A stretch of 64,000 nt of DNA from an uncultured Pelagibacteraceae bacterium (lineage in GTDB: Bacteria; Pseudomonadota; Alphaproteobacteria; Pelagibacterales; Pelagibacteraceae): assembly GCA_902586495.1 (NCBI GenBank), contig CACIHQ010000002.1:40001-104000 (forward strand), written 5' to 3'. Each line of letters opens with the position of its first letter. Within the stretch, counting starts at the first letter, position 1. Positions 10,671 to 19,447 of the stretch are shown piece by piece. Below the pieces are notes generated by a model, which saw nothing but the letters and a program-made list of their open reading frames with translations, did no database searches and was not told the DNA's origin. The translations under genes and the position numbers were made by a program.

Positions 10671-13217
10671 ATGTTTAACCCTTTAAATCTTTTCTCAAAA
10701 TTTATCAAATCAAGTAACCAAAAAGAGCTAGATAGGTTGCAAAAAATAGTCCAAAAAATAAATTCTCTAGAGGAGGTTACTAAAAAACTTAAAGATAATG
10801 AATTTCCAGAAAAAACTAATGAATTTAAAGAAAAATTAAAAAATGGCATCAATTTAAATGAATTATTACCTGAGGCTTTTGCGCTAGTTAGGGAAGCGTC
10901 AAATAGAACTAGAAATGAAAGGCACTTTGATGTTCAAATAATTGGAGGAATAGTATTGCATGAAATGAAAATTGCAGAAATGCGCACTGGGGAAGGAAAG
11001 ACGTTAACAATAACTTTAGCTGCTTATTTAAATGCTCTTAATGAAAAAGGAGTTCATATAGTTACTGTAAATGATTATTTGGCAAAAAGAGACTGCTTAG
11101 AAATGGGAAAAATTTACAATTTTTTGGGTATATCTTCAGGTTTCATTAATAATCATCAAGACGATGCAGAAAGAAAAAAAAATTATAACTGCGATATAAC
11201 TTATGCAACTAATAGTGAATTAGGTTTTGATTACCTAAGAGATAATATGAAATATTCTAGAGAGGAAATGGTTCAAAGGGATCATTTTTTTTCTATAGTA
11301 GACGAGATCGACTCATGCTTAATAGATGAAGCCAGAACTCCATTAATTATTTCTGGAGCCGCTGAGAATAAAACTGACAAATATCTTGCAGTAGATAAAT
11401 TGGTTAAGAGATTGGATAAAACTGATTATGAGATTGATGAGAAAGATAAAAATATCTTATTGACAAATGATGGAATAAATAATGTTGAAAAAATTTTTTC
11501 TGATACGGGAATATTAAAAAACAACAATTTTTACGATCCAGAAAATTTAAATTTAGTTCATCACGTGAATCAAGCTTTAAGAGCAAATCATTTATTCGAA
11601 AAAGGGAGAGACTATATTGTTAAAGATAACTCTTTAAAAATTATTGATGAACTAACTGGAAGAATTTTAGAGGGGAGACGCTTTGGCGATGGATTACATC
11701 AAGCGCTCGAAGCCAAAGAGAAAATTGAAATTCAAGCAGAAAACCAAACATTAGCTTCAATAACATATCAAAATTATTTTAAACTTTATAAAAAAATTTC
11801 TGGATGTACTGGTACTGCATTGACAGAGTCAGAGGAATTCTTTGAAATTTACAATTTACCAGTAGTTGTTATTCCAACAAATAAAAAAATGATAAGAAAA
11901 GATTTTAATGATCAAATTTTTAGAACTGAAAAAGAAAAAAATAATGCTATAATTAAAATGATCAAGAACCGTAACAAAGTTGGACAGCCACTATTGGTAT
12001 TCACATCTAGCGTCAATAAATCTGAAATTTACTCAAAATTATTAAATAAAGAGGGAATAAAACATGTTGTTTTAAATGCAAAAAATCATGAGAATGAGGC
12101 TGAAATTATCTCAAATGCTGGCCAAAAAGGATCTGTAATTATAACAACTAGTATTTCCGGCAGGGGGGTTGATATTCAGTTGGGAGGCAAAAAAAATAAC
12201 AATAATGAGGAGAGATACATTGAAAATAAAAAAGAAATAAAAGAGTTGGGTGGTTTATTTGTAATTGGAACTGAACGAATGGAGTCGCGTAGGGTAGATA
12301 ATCAAGCAAGAGGTAGGTCAGGGCGTCAAGGCGATGAGGGAAATTCAATTTTTTATGTAAGTTTGGAAGATGATTTAATGCGAATTTTTGGATCCGAGTC
12401 TATGAATAGCATGCTTGAAAAATTGGGTTTAAAGGATGGTGAGAGTATCGATCATCCATGGATCAATAAAGCTTTAGAGAGAGCACAACAAAAAGTAGAG
12501 GCAAGAAACTTTGATATAAGAAAAACTCTTATTAAGTTTGACAACGTTTTAAATGACCAAAGACAAGTAATTTTTTCTCAAAGAAAAGAGGCGATGAATA
12601 GTGAAAAAATATTTGATTATTCTAATAATTTTTTAAATGAAATTAAAAAAGATTTAATTAATTTTAAGATCCAAAAAATTACAAATCCAAAAAGCTCTTA
12701 TTTTGAAAGTCAAATCAAAACTTTAATGGGTAAAAACTTTGATGAAAATGATTTAGCGGATTTATTGAAAAAAAAAGATGAGGAATTAATGAAATTAGTT
12801 TCAGACAAATTTGAAAAATCCAGAGAAGAAAGAATTAAACTTTTAGGGTTTGGTCAATCTAAAGAGGTTGAAAAAAGAATTTTTCTACAATCTATAGATA
12901 TTAATTGGAAATCTCATATTCAATATTTAGAGCAACTGCGTCAAGTAATTGGATTAAGATCTTATGGACAAAGAGATCCTCTTGTAGAATACAAAAAAGA
13001 AGCTTTTTCTTTGTTTGAAGATTTATTAAAAAAACTTAAACAAGATTATATAAATGTGCTAATGAATTTAAAATTTGTTGAGACACCTAATAAAGAATTA
13101 GATAGAGACTTGGGTGAGGAAAAATCAATAAAAGAAATTAATAGAAAAATAAAAAGAAATGAAGCCTGTCCTTGTGGCTCTGGAAAAAAATATAAAAAAT
13201 GTTGCGGTAAATTATAA
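10671..13217 (+). CDS. secA: preprotein translocase ATPase SecA
   Basis: SecA is the motor that pushes unfolded preproteins through SecYEG. The 848-residue protein has Walker A MRTGEGKT, Walker B/DEAD-like DEIDSCLIDEARTPL, the preprotein crosslinking domain, the second helicase domain with GRSGRQGDEG, and the C-terminal zinc-binding SEC-C motif CPCGSGKKYKKCC that contacts SecB and phospholipid. It diverges from argJ (65-bp spacer). Its stop codon overlaps the convergent accA by 6 bp, with no terminator between them. Confidence 0.97.
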   Translation: MFNPLNLFSKFIKSSNQKELDRLQKIVQKINSLEEVTKKLKDNEFPEKTNEFKEKLKNGINLNELLPEAFALVREASNRTRNERHFDVQIIGGIVLHEMKIAEMRTGEGKTLTITLAAYLNALNEKGVHIVTVNDYLAKRDCLEMGKIYNFLGISSGFINNHQDDAERKKNYNCDITYATNSELGFDYLRDNMKYSREEMVQRDHFFSIVDEIDSCLIDEARTPLIISGAAENKTDKYLAVDKLVKRLDKTDYEIDEKDKNILLTNDGINNVEKIFSDTGILKNNNFYDPENLNLVHHVNQALRANHLFEKGRDYIVKDNSLKIIDELTGRILEGRRFGDGLHQALEAKEKIEIQAENQTLASITYQNYFKLYKKISGCTGTALTESEEFFEIYNLPVVVIPTNKKMIRKDFNDQIFRTEKEKNNAIIKMIKNRNKVGQPLLVFTSSVNKSEIYSKLLNKEGIKHVVLNAKNHENEAEIISNAGQKGSVIITTSISGRGVDIQLGGKKNNNNEERYIENKKEIKELGGLFVIGTERMESRRVDNQARGRSGRQGDEGNSIFYVSLEDDLMRIFGSESMNSMLEKLGLKDGESIDHPWINKALERAQQKVEARNFDIRKTLIKFDNVLNDQRQVIFSQRKEAMNSEKIFDYSNNFLNEIKKDLINFKIQKITNPKSSYFESQIKTLMGKNFDENDLADLLKKKDEELMKLVSDKFEKSREERIKLLGFGQSKEVEKRIFLQSIDINWKSHIQYLEQLRQVIGLRSYGQRDPLVEYKKEAFSLFEDLLKKLKQDYINVLMNLKFVETPNKELDRDLGEEKSIKEINRKIKRNEACPCGSGKKYKKCCGKL

Positions 13218-14300
13218 AATAATTAATAACAAAATCAAAATGAGAACGGCCAAAGATGGCAGTATTATTTTTTTTGAATGTAAGATTTTGATTATATCAA
13301 TTTGTGACGCTTTTAAAGAACCTGTGTCAGCTGTATTTGCAAATCCTTTATTTCTTCCTATGTTAAGAAATTTATTTTTTCTATTGTTAAAGATTTCTTC
13401 TCCAGACATTGATTGGAAATTACTTAAACTTTTCATCAAAGATGTTCTAACATTTAATAGAATTTGATCCTTATCTCTATGTGCGCCACCAGGTGGTTCC
13501 ATAATAATTTCGTCAATTACATTAAGCTCTAATAAATCTTTCGCTGAAAGCTTCATTGCTTTAGCGGCATCAAGCATTTTTTTTGGATCTCTCCATAGAA
13601 TCGTTGCACATCCCTCTGGAGAAATAACAGAATAAATAGCATTTTCTAACATTAAAACTCTGCTTGAGGAGGCTAAAGCTATAGCTCCCCCAGAGCCACC
13701 CTCTCCAATAATTATCGCTATTGTTGGAATTTTTAAATTCATGCAACATTCTATTGATTTTGCAATTGCTTCCGCCTGACCCCGTTCCTCAGCACCCACT
13801 CCTGGATAAGCACCAGGTGTATCTATAAATAAAACTATTGGGATTTGAAATCTGTCAGCCAACTCCATCAAACGGATAGTTTTTCTGTAACCCTCAGGTC
13901 TCATCATTCCAAAATTTCTCTCAATTCTACTGTCTAAATCATCTCCTTTTTCTTGGCCAATTACTAAAATTGATTGGTTGTTAAATTTTGCAAAACCTGC
14001 AATAACTGATTTATCTTCACCATAATACCTATCACCCGATAGTGATATGAATTCATCAAATAAATTATCAATGAAGAATTTTGATTTTGGTCTATCTTCG
14101 TGCCTTGCAACCATAGTAGTTTGCCAAGGATCAAGGTTTGAATAAATTGATTTTAGTTTATTGTTTATCTCATCTTGAGTTTCAGAAATTTTTTGAGTGT
14201 CTACCTCAGAAATGCCGCTCTGATTGTAGGGGTCTTTAAGCTTTTCAAGCTCTTCATCCAATTCTTTAATTTCTTTCTCAAAATTTAGGTAATTTTTCAT
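13212..14300 (-). CDS. accA: acetyl-CoA carboxylase carboxyltransferase subunit alpha
   Basis: AccA and AccD form the carboxyltransferase that moves the carboxyl group from biotin to acetyl-CoA, the first step of fatty-acid synthesis. The 362-residue protein has the family core: FGMMRPEGYRKT, DTPGAYPG, the oxyanion loop GEGGSGGA and SPEGCA. The usual length is about 317. The extra residues form a C-terminal tail after about 315 that ends in an 18-residue run of almost only Ile, Leu, Val and Ala. That tail resembles a membrane anchor and is unusual for this subunit. accD is at 35.7 kb. The gene is convergent with secA. Confidence 0.95.
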   Translation of the reverse strand: MKNYLNFEKEIKELDEELEKLKDPYNQSGISEVDTQKISETQDEINNKLKSIYSNLDPWQTTMVARHEDRPKSKFFIDNLFDEFISLSGDRYYGEDKSVIAGFAKFNNQSILVIGQEKGDDLDSRIERNFGMMRPEGYRKTIRLMELADRFQIPIVLFIDTPGAYPGVGAEERGQAEAIAKSIECCMNLKIPTIAIIIGEGGSGGAIALASSSRVLMLENAIYSVISPEGCATILWRDPKKMLDAAKAMKLSAKDLLELNVIDEIIMEPPGGAHRDKDQILLNVRTSLMKSLSNFQSMSGEEIFNNRKNKFLNIGRNKGFANTADTGSLKASQIDIIKILHSKKIILPSLAVLILILLLIIL

Positions 14301-14367
14301 AGTTGATTAATAATGATTACTTAATTAGCAAAAAAGGCAATAAAATGATATTGAATTAAACATGTAT

Positions 14368-14396
14368 TTGTTATTAAATGGTATATTCTTTATAAA
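14368..14396 (+). promoter_or_regulatory. candidate glcB promoter
   Basis: The plus strand has TTGTTA (14368-14373), a 17-bp spacer and TATAAA (14391-14396), about 15 nt before the first riboswitch helix. Predicted transcription starts near 14403. The -10 is centred in a perfect 16-bp palindrome at 14385-14400, a possible operator. Spacing and position are good; no factor can be named. Confidence 0.5.
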
Positions 14397-14410
14397 GAAT
14401 AAAGTTTTAC

Positions 14411-14556
14411 TATCGGGAGAGACTATCTTTTAGCGCCGAAGGAGCAACCACCCCGGAAACTCTCAGGCAAAAGGACCGATCGAAGCATAACACTCTGGAA
14501 AGAGATTGATTTCCGCCGAAGGAGCAAAACTCTCAGGCAAAAATACAGATGGGGTA
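14411..14556 (+). promoter_or_regulatory. tandem glycine riboswitch
   Basis: There are two consecutive glycine aptamers. The first (about 14411-14481) contains GCCGAAGGAGCAA and ACTCTCAGGCAAAAGGACCG. The second (about 14488-14556) contains GCCGAAGGAGCAAAACTCTC then AGGCAAAAATACAGA. These are the hallmark gcvT-class motifs, twice, with a short linker. The start codon of glcB is 14 nt after the second aptamer, and the 3' strand GGGGTATATAA lies next to the start, so control of translation initiation is plausible. A glycine-activated riboswitch on malate synthase has been reported in SAR11 and tied to glycine/serine need; in other bacteria this element usually controls glycine cleavage. Confidence 0.95.
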
Positions 14557-14570
14557 TATAATTAAGTGCT

Positions 14571-16745
14571 ATGCAAGAAAAATACATTAAAATTAATAAC
14601 CTACAAGTATCTGAAAGACTATCAAACTTTGTAAATGACGAATTATTGAAAAATACAAATGTATCTCCTGAAAATTTTTGGCTGGGTCTTAAAAAAACTC
14701 TTGACGAGCTTGCACCGAAAAATAGAGAATTAATTAAGTTTAGAGAAGATTTGCAAAAGAAAATAGATGATTGGCATATCAAAAATAGAGGTAAAGAATT
14801 TAATTTAGTTGAGTATAAAAAATTTTTATTAGAAATTGATTATTTAAAAAATGAAGGGCCTGATTTTAAAATAGAAACTAAAAATGTAGATGAAGAAATT
14901 GCAAATGTAGCTGGACCACAGTTAGTAGTACCCATAATGAATGCGAGGTATGCTTTAAATGCTGCGAATGCAAGATGGATGAGTTTATATGATAGTCTTT
15001 ATGGTACAGATGTAATTGAACAGTCTGAAGATAGTGTATCTGAAAGGTATGACCCACTAAGAGGTGAAATGGTTATAAAATATGGTAGAGATTTTTTAGA
15101 CAAGCACTTCCCATTAGCTGGATTGAGTTGGAGTCAAATTACAAGTTTGGCTGTAAAATATGGTAAATTAAAAGTTTTAAAAGGTGCTGATATTTTTGAT
15201 TTGAAAGATGAAAATAAATTTATTGGGCACAGAGGTGAAAGAGATAACCCATCTGCAATTATTTTAAAAAATAATAATTTACATATTGAAATTCTTAAAG
15301 ACTCTAGAGCTTTTGCTGCTCAACAAGATCATGCAGGAATTAGTGATATAATACTAGAGTCTGCAGTTTCCACAATTTGTGATAATGAGGATAGTGTAGC
15401 AGCAGTTGACTCGGAAGATAAAATTATTTGTTATCGAAATTGGTTAGGCCTTATGAAAGGTGATCTAAAATCAAAATTTGAAAAAGAGGGTAAATTATTT
15501 GAGAGAAAGCTAAATCCACACAGAAGTTATATTTCAAAAGATGGAAAAGGTTTAAAGTTGCATGGTAGAAGCCTTTTACTTATAAGAAATGTTGGTCATT
15601 TAATGACTAATCCCTCAATTTTATTAAGTGATGGAAGTGAAATACCTGAGGGAATAATGGATGCTTTTATAACAACAGCGGCTGCACTACATGATATTAA
15701 AAAAAAAACTAATTCAAGAACTGGCTCTGTTTATATAGTGAAGCCTAAAATGCATGGACCGGAAGAAACAGCGTTTACAGATTTAATTTTTTCTAAAGTT
15801 GAGGAAGTTCTAAATTTACCTAAGTATACTTGTAAGATTGGTATTATGGATGAGGAAAGAAGAACATCTGCAAATTTAAAAGAGTGTGTTAGAAGTCTTA
15901 AAAATAGAGTTTTTTTCATAAACACTGGTTTCTTAGATAGAACTGGTGATGAAATGCATACATCAATGGAAGCCGGCCCTATGATTAAAAAAGGTGATAT
16001 GAAATCATCTAAATGGATCAATGCTTATGAAAACAATAATGTCGATATTGGTTTAAAATGTGGATTTTCAGGAAAAGCACAAATTGGGAAAGGAATGTGG
16101 GCGATGCCAGATAAAATGAAAGATATGATGGATCAAAAAAAAGGGCACCTAAAAGCAGGAGCAAACTGCGCATGGGTTCCATCTCCAACAGCAGCTGCTT
16201 TACACGCTTTGCATTATCACGAAATAAATATTTTTAATGAACAAAAAAAATTAATGCATAGAGAGCCAGCTAAAATTGATGACCTCTTAACAATCCCAAC
16301 AGCAGACCGGCCTAATTGGTCTGTAGAAGATATAAATAAAGAAATTTCCAATTCTGCACAAACTTTATTAGGCTATGTTGTAAGATGGGTAGATCAAGGT
16401 GTGGGTTGTTCTAAAGTACCTGATATCAACAATATAGGTTTGATGGAAGATAGAGCAACTCTTAGAATTTCATCTCAGCATATAGCCAACTGGATCCATC
16501 ATGGAATTACAACAAAAATACAAGTAACTGAAATAATGAAAGAGATGGCGAAAATAGTTGATGAACAAAATAAAAATGATCCATTATATATTAAAATGAG
16601 CGGTGATTATGAAAACTCTATAGCATTTCAAACCGCTTGTGATCTTGTGTTTAAAGGTAAAGAACAACCTTCAGGTTATACCGAACCATTACTTCATTTA
16701 AACAGATTAAAAAAAAAATCTAATCTGAGTTCGAAATCAAATTAG
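14571..16745 (+). CDS. glcB: malate synthase G
   Basis: Malate synthase condenses glyoxylate and acetyl-CoA to malate, the exit step of the glyoxylate route. The 724-residue length identifies the long G isoform. Family sequence includes DSEDKIICYRNWLGLMKGDL, PKMHGPEE, and the stretch DRTGDEMHTSMEAGPM. The last contributes to the active site and the characteristic Cys/Met region. The upstream glycine riboswitch means carbon flow from glycine or glyoxylate is tied to glycine level. The 3' end overlaps the convergent recR by 26 bp, so transcripts of the two must be antisense at their ends. Confidence 0.96.
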   Translation: MQEKYIKINNLQVSERLSNFVNDELLKNTNVSPENFWLGLKKTLDELAPKNRELIKFREDLQKKIDDWHIKNRGKEFNLVEYKKFLLEIDYLKNEGPDFKIETKNVDEEIANVAGPQLVVPIMNARYALNAANARWMSLYDSLYGTDVIEQSEDSVSERYDPLRGEMVIKYGRDFLDKHFPLAGLSWSQITSLAVKYGKLKVLKGADIFDLKDENKFIGHRGERDNPSAIILKNNNLHIEILKDSRAFAAQQDHAGISDIILESAVSTICDNEDSVAAVDSEDKIICYRNWLGLMKGDLKSKFEKEGKLFERKLNPHRSYISKDGKGLKLHGRSLLLIRNVGHLMTNPSILLSDGSEIPEGIMDAFITTAAALHDIKKKTNSRTGSVYIVKPKMHGPEETAFTDLIFSKVEEVLNLPKYTCKIGIMDEERRTSANLKECVRSLKNRVFFINTGFLDRTGDEMHTSMEAGPMIKKGDMKSSKWINAYENNNVDIGLKCGFSGKAQIGKGMWAMPDKMKDMMDQKKGHLKAGANCAWVPSPTAAALHALHYHEINIFNEQKKLMHREPAKIDDLLTIPTADRPNWSVEDINKEISNSAQTLLGYVVRWVDQGVGCSKVPDINNIGLMEDRATLRISSQHIANWIHHGITTKIQVTEIMKEMAKIVDEQNKNDPLYIKMSGDYENSIAFQTACDLVFKGKEQPSGYTEPLLHLNRLKKKSNLSSKSN

Positions 16746-17337
16746 ATCGATTTTTAAAAGCAGAAATTAAAGTCCCATCATCTAGATTTTCTATCTCACC
16801 ACCAACTGGTAAGCCTTGGGCAAGTTTAGTAATTTTTACTTTGTAATTTTTTAAACTTTCTTGAATATAGTAGGCAGTCGTTTGGCCTTCTATTGTTGCA
16901 CTAGTGGCTAAAATTACCTCATAAATCTTTTCTTTTTTGACTCTTTCTACTAAAGAGTCAATTAATAAATCTCCTTTTCTATTCCCTGCAGATGATATTG
17001 TGCCACCAAGGATGTGAAAATATCCTTGGTATATATTAGAGCTCTCAATGGACCATTGATCCGCTATATTTTCAACCACACAAATTTTATCGTATTTTTT
17101 GTCTAAAATTTTACAATTTTCATAATCACACTCTATTAAAATTGATTTTAGAGCCCCACAAATTTTACATCTAGAAATATTTTTATAAACATCTGTTAAT
17201 GATTTTGCTAGAGGCTTTACTAGTTCGTCTTTATTATTTATTAATTTTAAAAGAATTCTCTTTGCTGATTTTGGTCCCAAACCAGGTAATTTTGATATTA
17301 GTTTAATTAACTGATCTATCTCATTACCATTTTGCAT
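16720..17337 (-). CDS. recR: recombination mediator RecR
   Basis: RecR works with RecF/RecO to load RecA at gaps. The 205-residue protein has a helix-hairpin-helix (LPGLGPKSAKRIL, residues 17-29), a four-cysteine zinc site (C57, C60, C70, C75), and a Toprim domain starting at ICVVENIADQWSIE. The length is standard. It is last in the conserved dnaX-ebfC-recR cluster, 3 nt after ebfC. The 3' end lies inside the end of glcB on the opposite strand. Confidence 0.96.
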   Translation of the reverse strand: MQNGNEIDQLIKLISKLPGLGPKSAKRILLKLINNKDELVKPLAKSLTDVYKNISRCKICGALKSILIECDYENCKILDKKYDKICVVENIADQWSIESSNIYQGYFHILGGTISSAGNRKGDLLIDSLVERVKKEKIYEVILATSATIEGQTTAYYIQESLKNYKVKITKLAQGLPVGGEIENLDDGTLISAFKNRSNLISNSD

Positions 17338-17340
17338 ATT

Positions 17341-17664
17341 CTATAAAGGCCATTTAAATCCAGGAATCCCAAACCCACCCGTTGCTTTTGAAATTTCCTC
17401 AGTTGTTTTTGATTTAAGCTGAGATTTAGCACTATTATGAGCTGCAACAATCAAATCCTCAATTATGCTTTTATCTTCTTTCATAATTTCATTAGATAGC
17501 TCTATTAATTGCATTTCACCATCTCCATCCAAAGTTATCTTTACAGAATTTGATCCTGAAATTCCTATAACTCTAATTTCTTTAATCTTTTGTTGGCTTT
17601 CCTTCATCTTTGCTTCAAGCTCTTTAGCTTTGTCTAATATTTTACTAAAGTCAGTCATCATCAA
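17341..17664 (-). CDS. ebfC: nucleoid-associated protein YbaB/EbfC
   Basis: This is a small dimeric DNA-binding protein of the YbaB/EbfC family, 107 residues. It has the N-terminal helix LDKAKELEAKMKESQQKI and the family end GGFGIPG. The cluster dnaX-ebfC-recR is conserved across bacteria. The frame opens with three methionines and overlaps the dnaX stop by 14 bp (8 bp if the third is used), which suggests translational coupling. The exact start is uncertain by two codons. Confidence 0.92.
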   Translation of the reverse strand: MMMTDFSKILDKAKELEAKMKESQQKIKEIRVIGISGSNSVKITLDGDGEMQLIELSNEIMKEDKSIIEDLIVAAHNSAKSQLKSKTTEEISKATGGFGIPGFKWPL

Positions 17665-19303
17665 CTCCGTTTTTGTTTGAATTTACGTCTATTAGTTCGG
17701 CATCAGGAAATCTTTCCAACACACTTTTAAATATTTCTGAGTTTTTCATTTCATCAATCAATATTTTCTTAACATTTTTTTGTTTATCATTTATTGAAAT
17801 TTGTCCTTTTAATTTACTAAATGTGATAATCCATCGTTCGTCAGTCCATTCAAAAAGTTTTGATGATAGATTTTTTACAAAATCTTTATCTAAACTTTCA
17901 TTAAAAGATATTTCAATTCTATTTTTTTCAAATTTTACAAGATTAACATTTCTTTCTAATTCATATTTTAGTTTAATTTCCTTTTTTTTTGAACATACTT
18001 CAATTAAGTTCTCAAAAGTATTTATATTAATTTTATTTTCTGCCTTGATTTCTGTTTGAACTTCTGGTTTATTTTTATCTTCTTGTGCAATATTCTTTAT
18101 TTGATTAATTGTTTTAGATCTTAACTCGCTTTCTGTATTCTTGACTAGACTTTCACTTTTTGTATGAACTTCAATTTTTTCAACTTTATTTTTAAATTTT
18201 GCGGAATTTAAATACATTAATCTTATTAGGATCATTTCAATTGAGAAGTGTGGATTAGAAACTATATCTAATTCATCAAGTGAAGAGATAACAAATTGCC
18301 AAAATAATATTAATATCTCTGGGTCTATTTTATTAGTTAAACTTTTAATTTTAAGAAATTCCTCATCGTTCAGAGAAAAATTTGTGCTTTCTAAAGTTAA
18401 CGAATTAATATTTTTAAAATAATAAAGTATTTCTAAGAAATCATTAATAAAAACTTTTGGTTCAACACCTTGATCATAAATTTTTCTATAAGTACTTATT
18501 ACTTTTGTTTCCTCACCTTTTAAGATTAGCTCAAACAAGTAAATTAATTGAGATTTATCAAAATATCCAAAAATTCTCTGTGCTGAATTTAAATCTATTT
18601 CTTTTTCCCCATCCAAGCTTAATAAAGCTCTATCTAACAAAGACAAAGCATCTCTAACAGAGCCTTCTGAAATTTTGACTATAAGTTTTAAAGCATCGTC
18701 TGTTATTTTTCCATTTTCTTTATCTTTAATTTTTTTAATATATTCAAATAATTCAGATGAATTAATTCTAGACAAATCAAATCTTTGGCATCTAGAAACT
18801 ACAGTAACTGGAATTTTTTTTATTTCTGTTGTTGCAAAAATAAATTTTAAATACTCTGGTGGCTCTTCTAAGGTTTTTAACAAGGCATTAAATGCTTGTT
18901 TACTCAACATGTGGACTTCATCAACTATAAAAATTTTATATTTTGCGGATGTTGGTCCATATCTGGAAAATTCAATTAAATCTCTTACATCATCTACACC
19001 TGTTTTGCTTGCTGCATCCATTTCAAGAACATCAATATGACTTGAGTTCGTTATCGCATCACAATTATCACATTTTATTTTACATTTATTTTCTATTCCA
19101 TTTAAACAATTCAACGTCTTTGCAACAATTCTTGCTGTTGTAGTTTTTCCAATCCCTCTTATTCCAGTGAACAAGTATGCATTTGGTATTTTGTTAGCTT
19201 TAATTGAGTTTATAATAGTTTCAACAAGAACCTTTTGACCAATCAGATCGTCAAAAGTTTGGGGTCTGTATTTTAGTGCTAATACTTTTGATTTACTATT
19301 CAT
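17651..19303 (-). CDS. dnaX: DNA polymerase III subunits tau/gamma
   Basis: DnaX is the ATPase of the replication clamp loader. Residues about 1-370 are the AAA+ module with Walker A GIRGIGKT (47-54), zinc cysteines C66, C74, C78 and C81, Walker B VDEVH (127-131), sensor ATTE and arginine finger SRC (170-172). The remaining residues, to 550, form the tau-specific tail. A run of nine A residues at 17982-17990 (Ser438-Lys441) lies where domain III ends. Slipping one base either way reaches a stop within a few codons and would give a gamma-like protein of about 442 residues. The gene follows the SRP RNA by 11 nt. Confidence 0.96.
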   Translation of the reverse strand: MNSKSKVLALKYRPQTFDDLIGQKVLVETIINSIKANKIPNAYLFTGIRGIGKTTTARIVAKTLNCLNGIENKCKIKCDNCDAITNSSHIDVLEMDAASKTGVDDVRDLIEFSRYGPTSAKYKIFIVDEVHMLSKQAFNALLKTLEEPPEYLKFIFATTEIKKIPVTVVSRCQRFDLSRINSSELFEYIKKIKDKENGKITDDALKLIVKISEGSVRDALSLLDRALLSLDGEKEIDLNSAQRIFGYFDKSQLIYLFELILKGEETKVISTYRKIYDQGVEPKVFINDFLEILYYFKNINSLTLESTNFSLNDEEFLKIKSLTNKIDPEILILFWQFVISSLDELDIVSNPHFSIEMILIRLMYLNSAKFKNKVEKIEVHTKSESLVKNTESELRSKTINQIKNIAQEDKNKPEVQTEIKAENKININTFENLIEVCSKKKEIKLKYELERNVNLVKFEKNRIEISFNESLDKDFVKNLSSKLFEWTDERWIITFSKLKGQISINDKQKNVKKILIDEMKNSEIFKSVLERFPDAELIDVNSNKNGVDDD

Positions 19304-19314
19304 AAATTTTATAA

Positions 19315-19398
19315 GGAGACTAGAACCTGAATAACTGTCTCTACGACTGCTTCCGTTAAGATCTGGTCGGTTTCAAGCGGCATCCACCTCTAGCCTCC
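19315..19398 (-). ncRNA. ffs: signal recognition particle RNA (4.5S type)
   Basis: This is an 84-nt RNA closed by a perfect ten-pair helix (GGAGGCTAGA with TCTAGTCTCC). The apical part has the SRP domain IV layout: GACCAGA, a short stem, a loop, then GGAAGCAG, which supplies the asymmetric loop bound by Ffh. The hairpin tip reads TCT-TAAC-GGA rather than a GGAA tetraloop. It has its own promoter and ends 11 nt before the dnaX start codon, matching the SRP RNA-dnaX-ebfC-recR order known in Bacillus. No separate terminator is visible. Confidence 0.85.
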
Positions 19399-19404
19399 GA
19401 ATAT

Positions 19405-19434
19405 ATTATAGCAGTAATGTTTTCTAAACCACAA
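19405..19434 (-). promoter_or_regulatory. promoter of SRP RNA
   Basis: The minus strand has TTGTGG (19429-19434), an 18-bp spacer and a perfect TATAAT (19405-19410). The -10 ends six bases before the first base of the predicted RNA (19398), the expected distance. This positions the RNA 5' end well. It is likely also the promoter for dnaX. Confidence 0.6.
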
Positions 19435-19447
19435 GAAATAATAAGAA

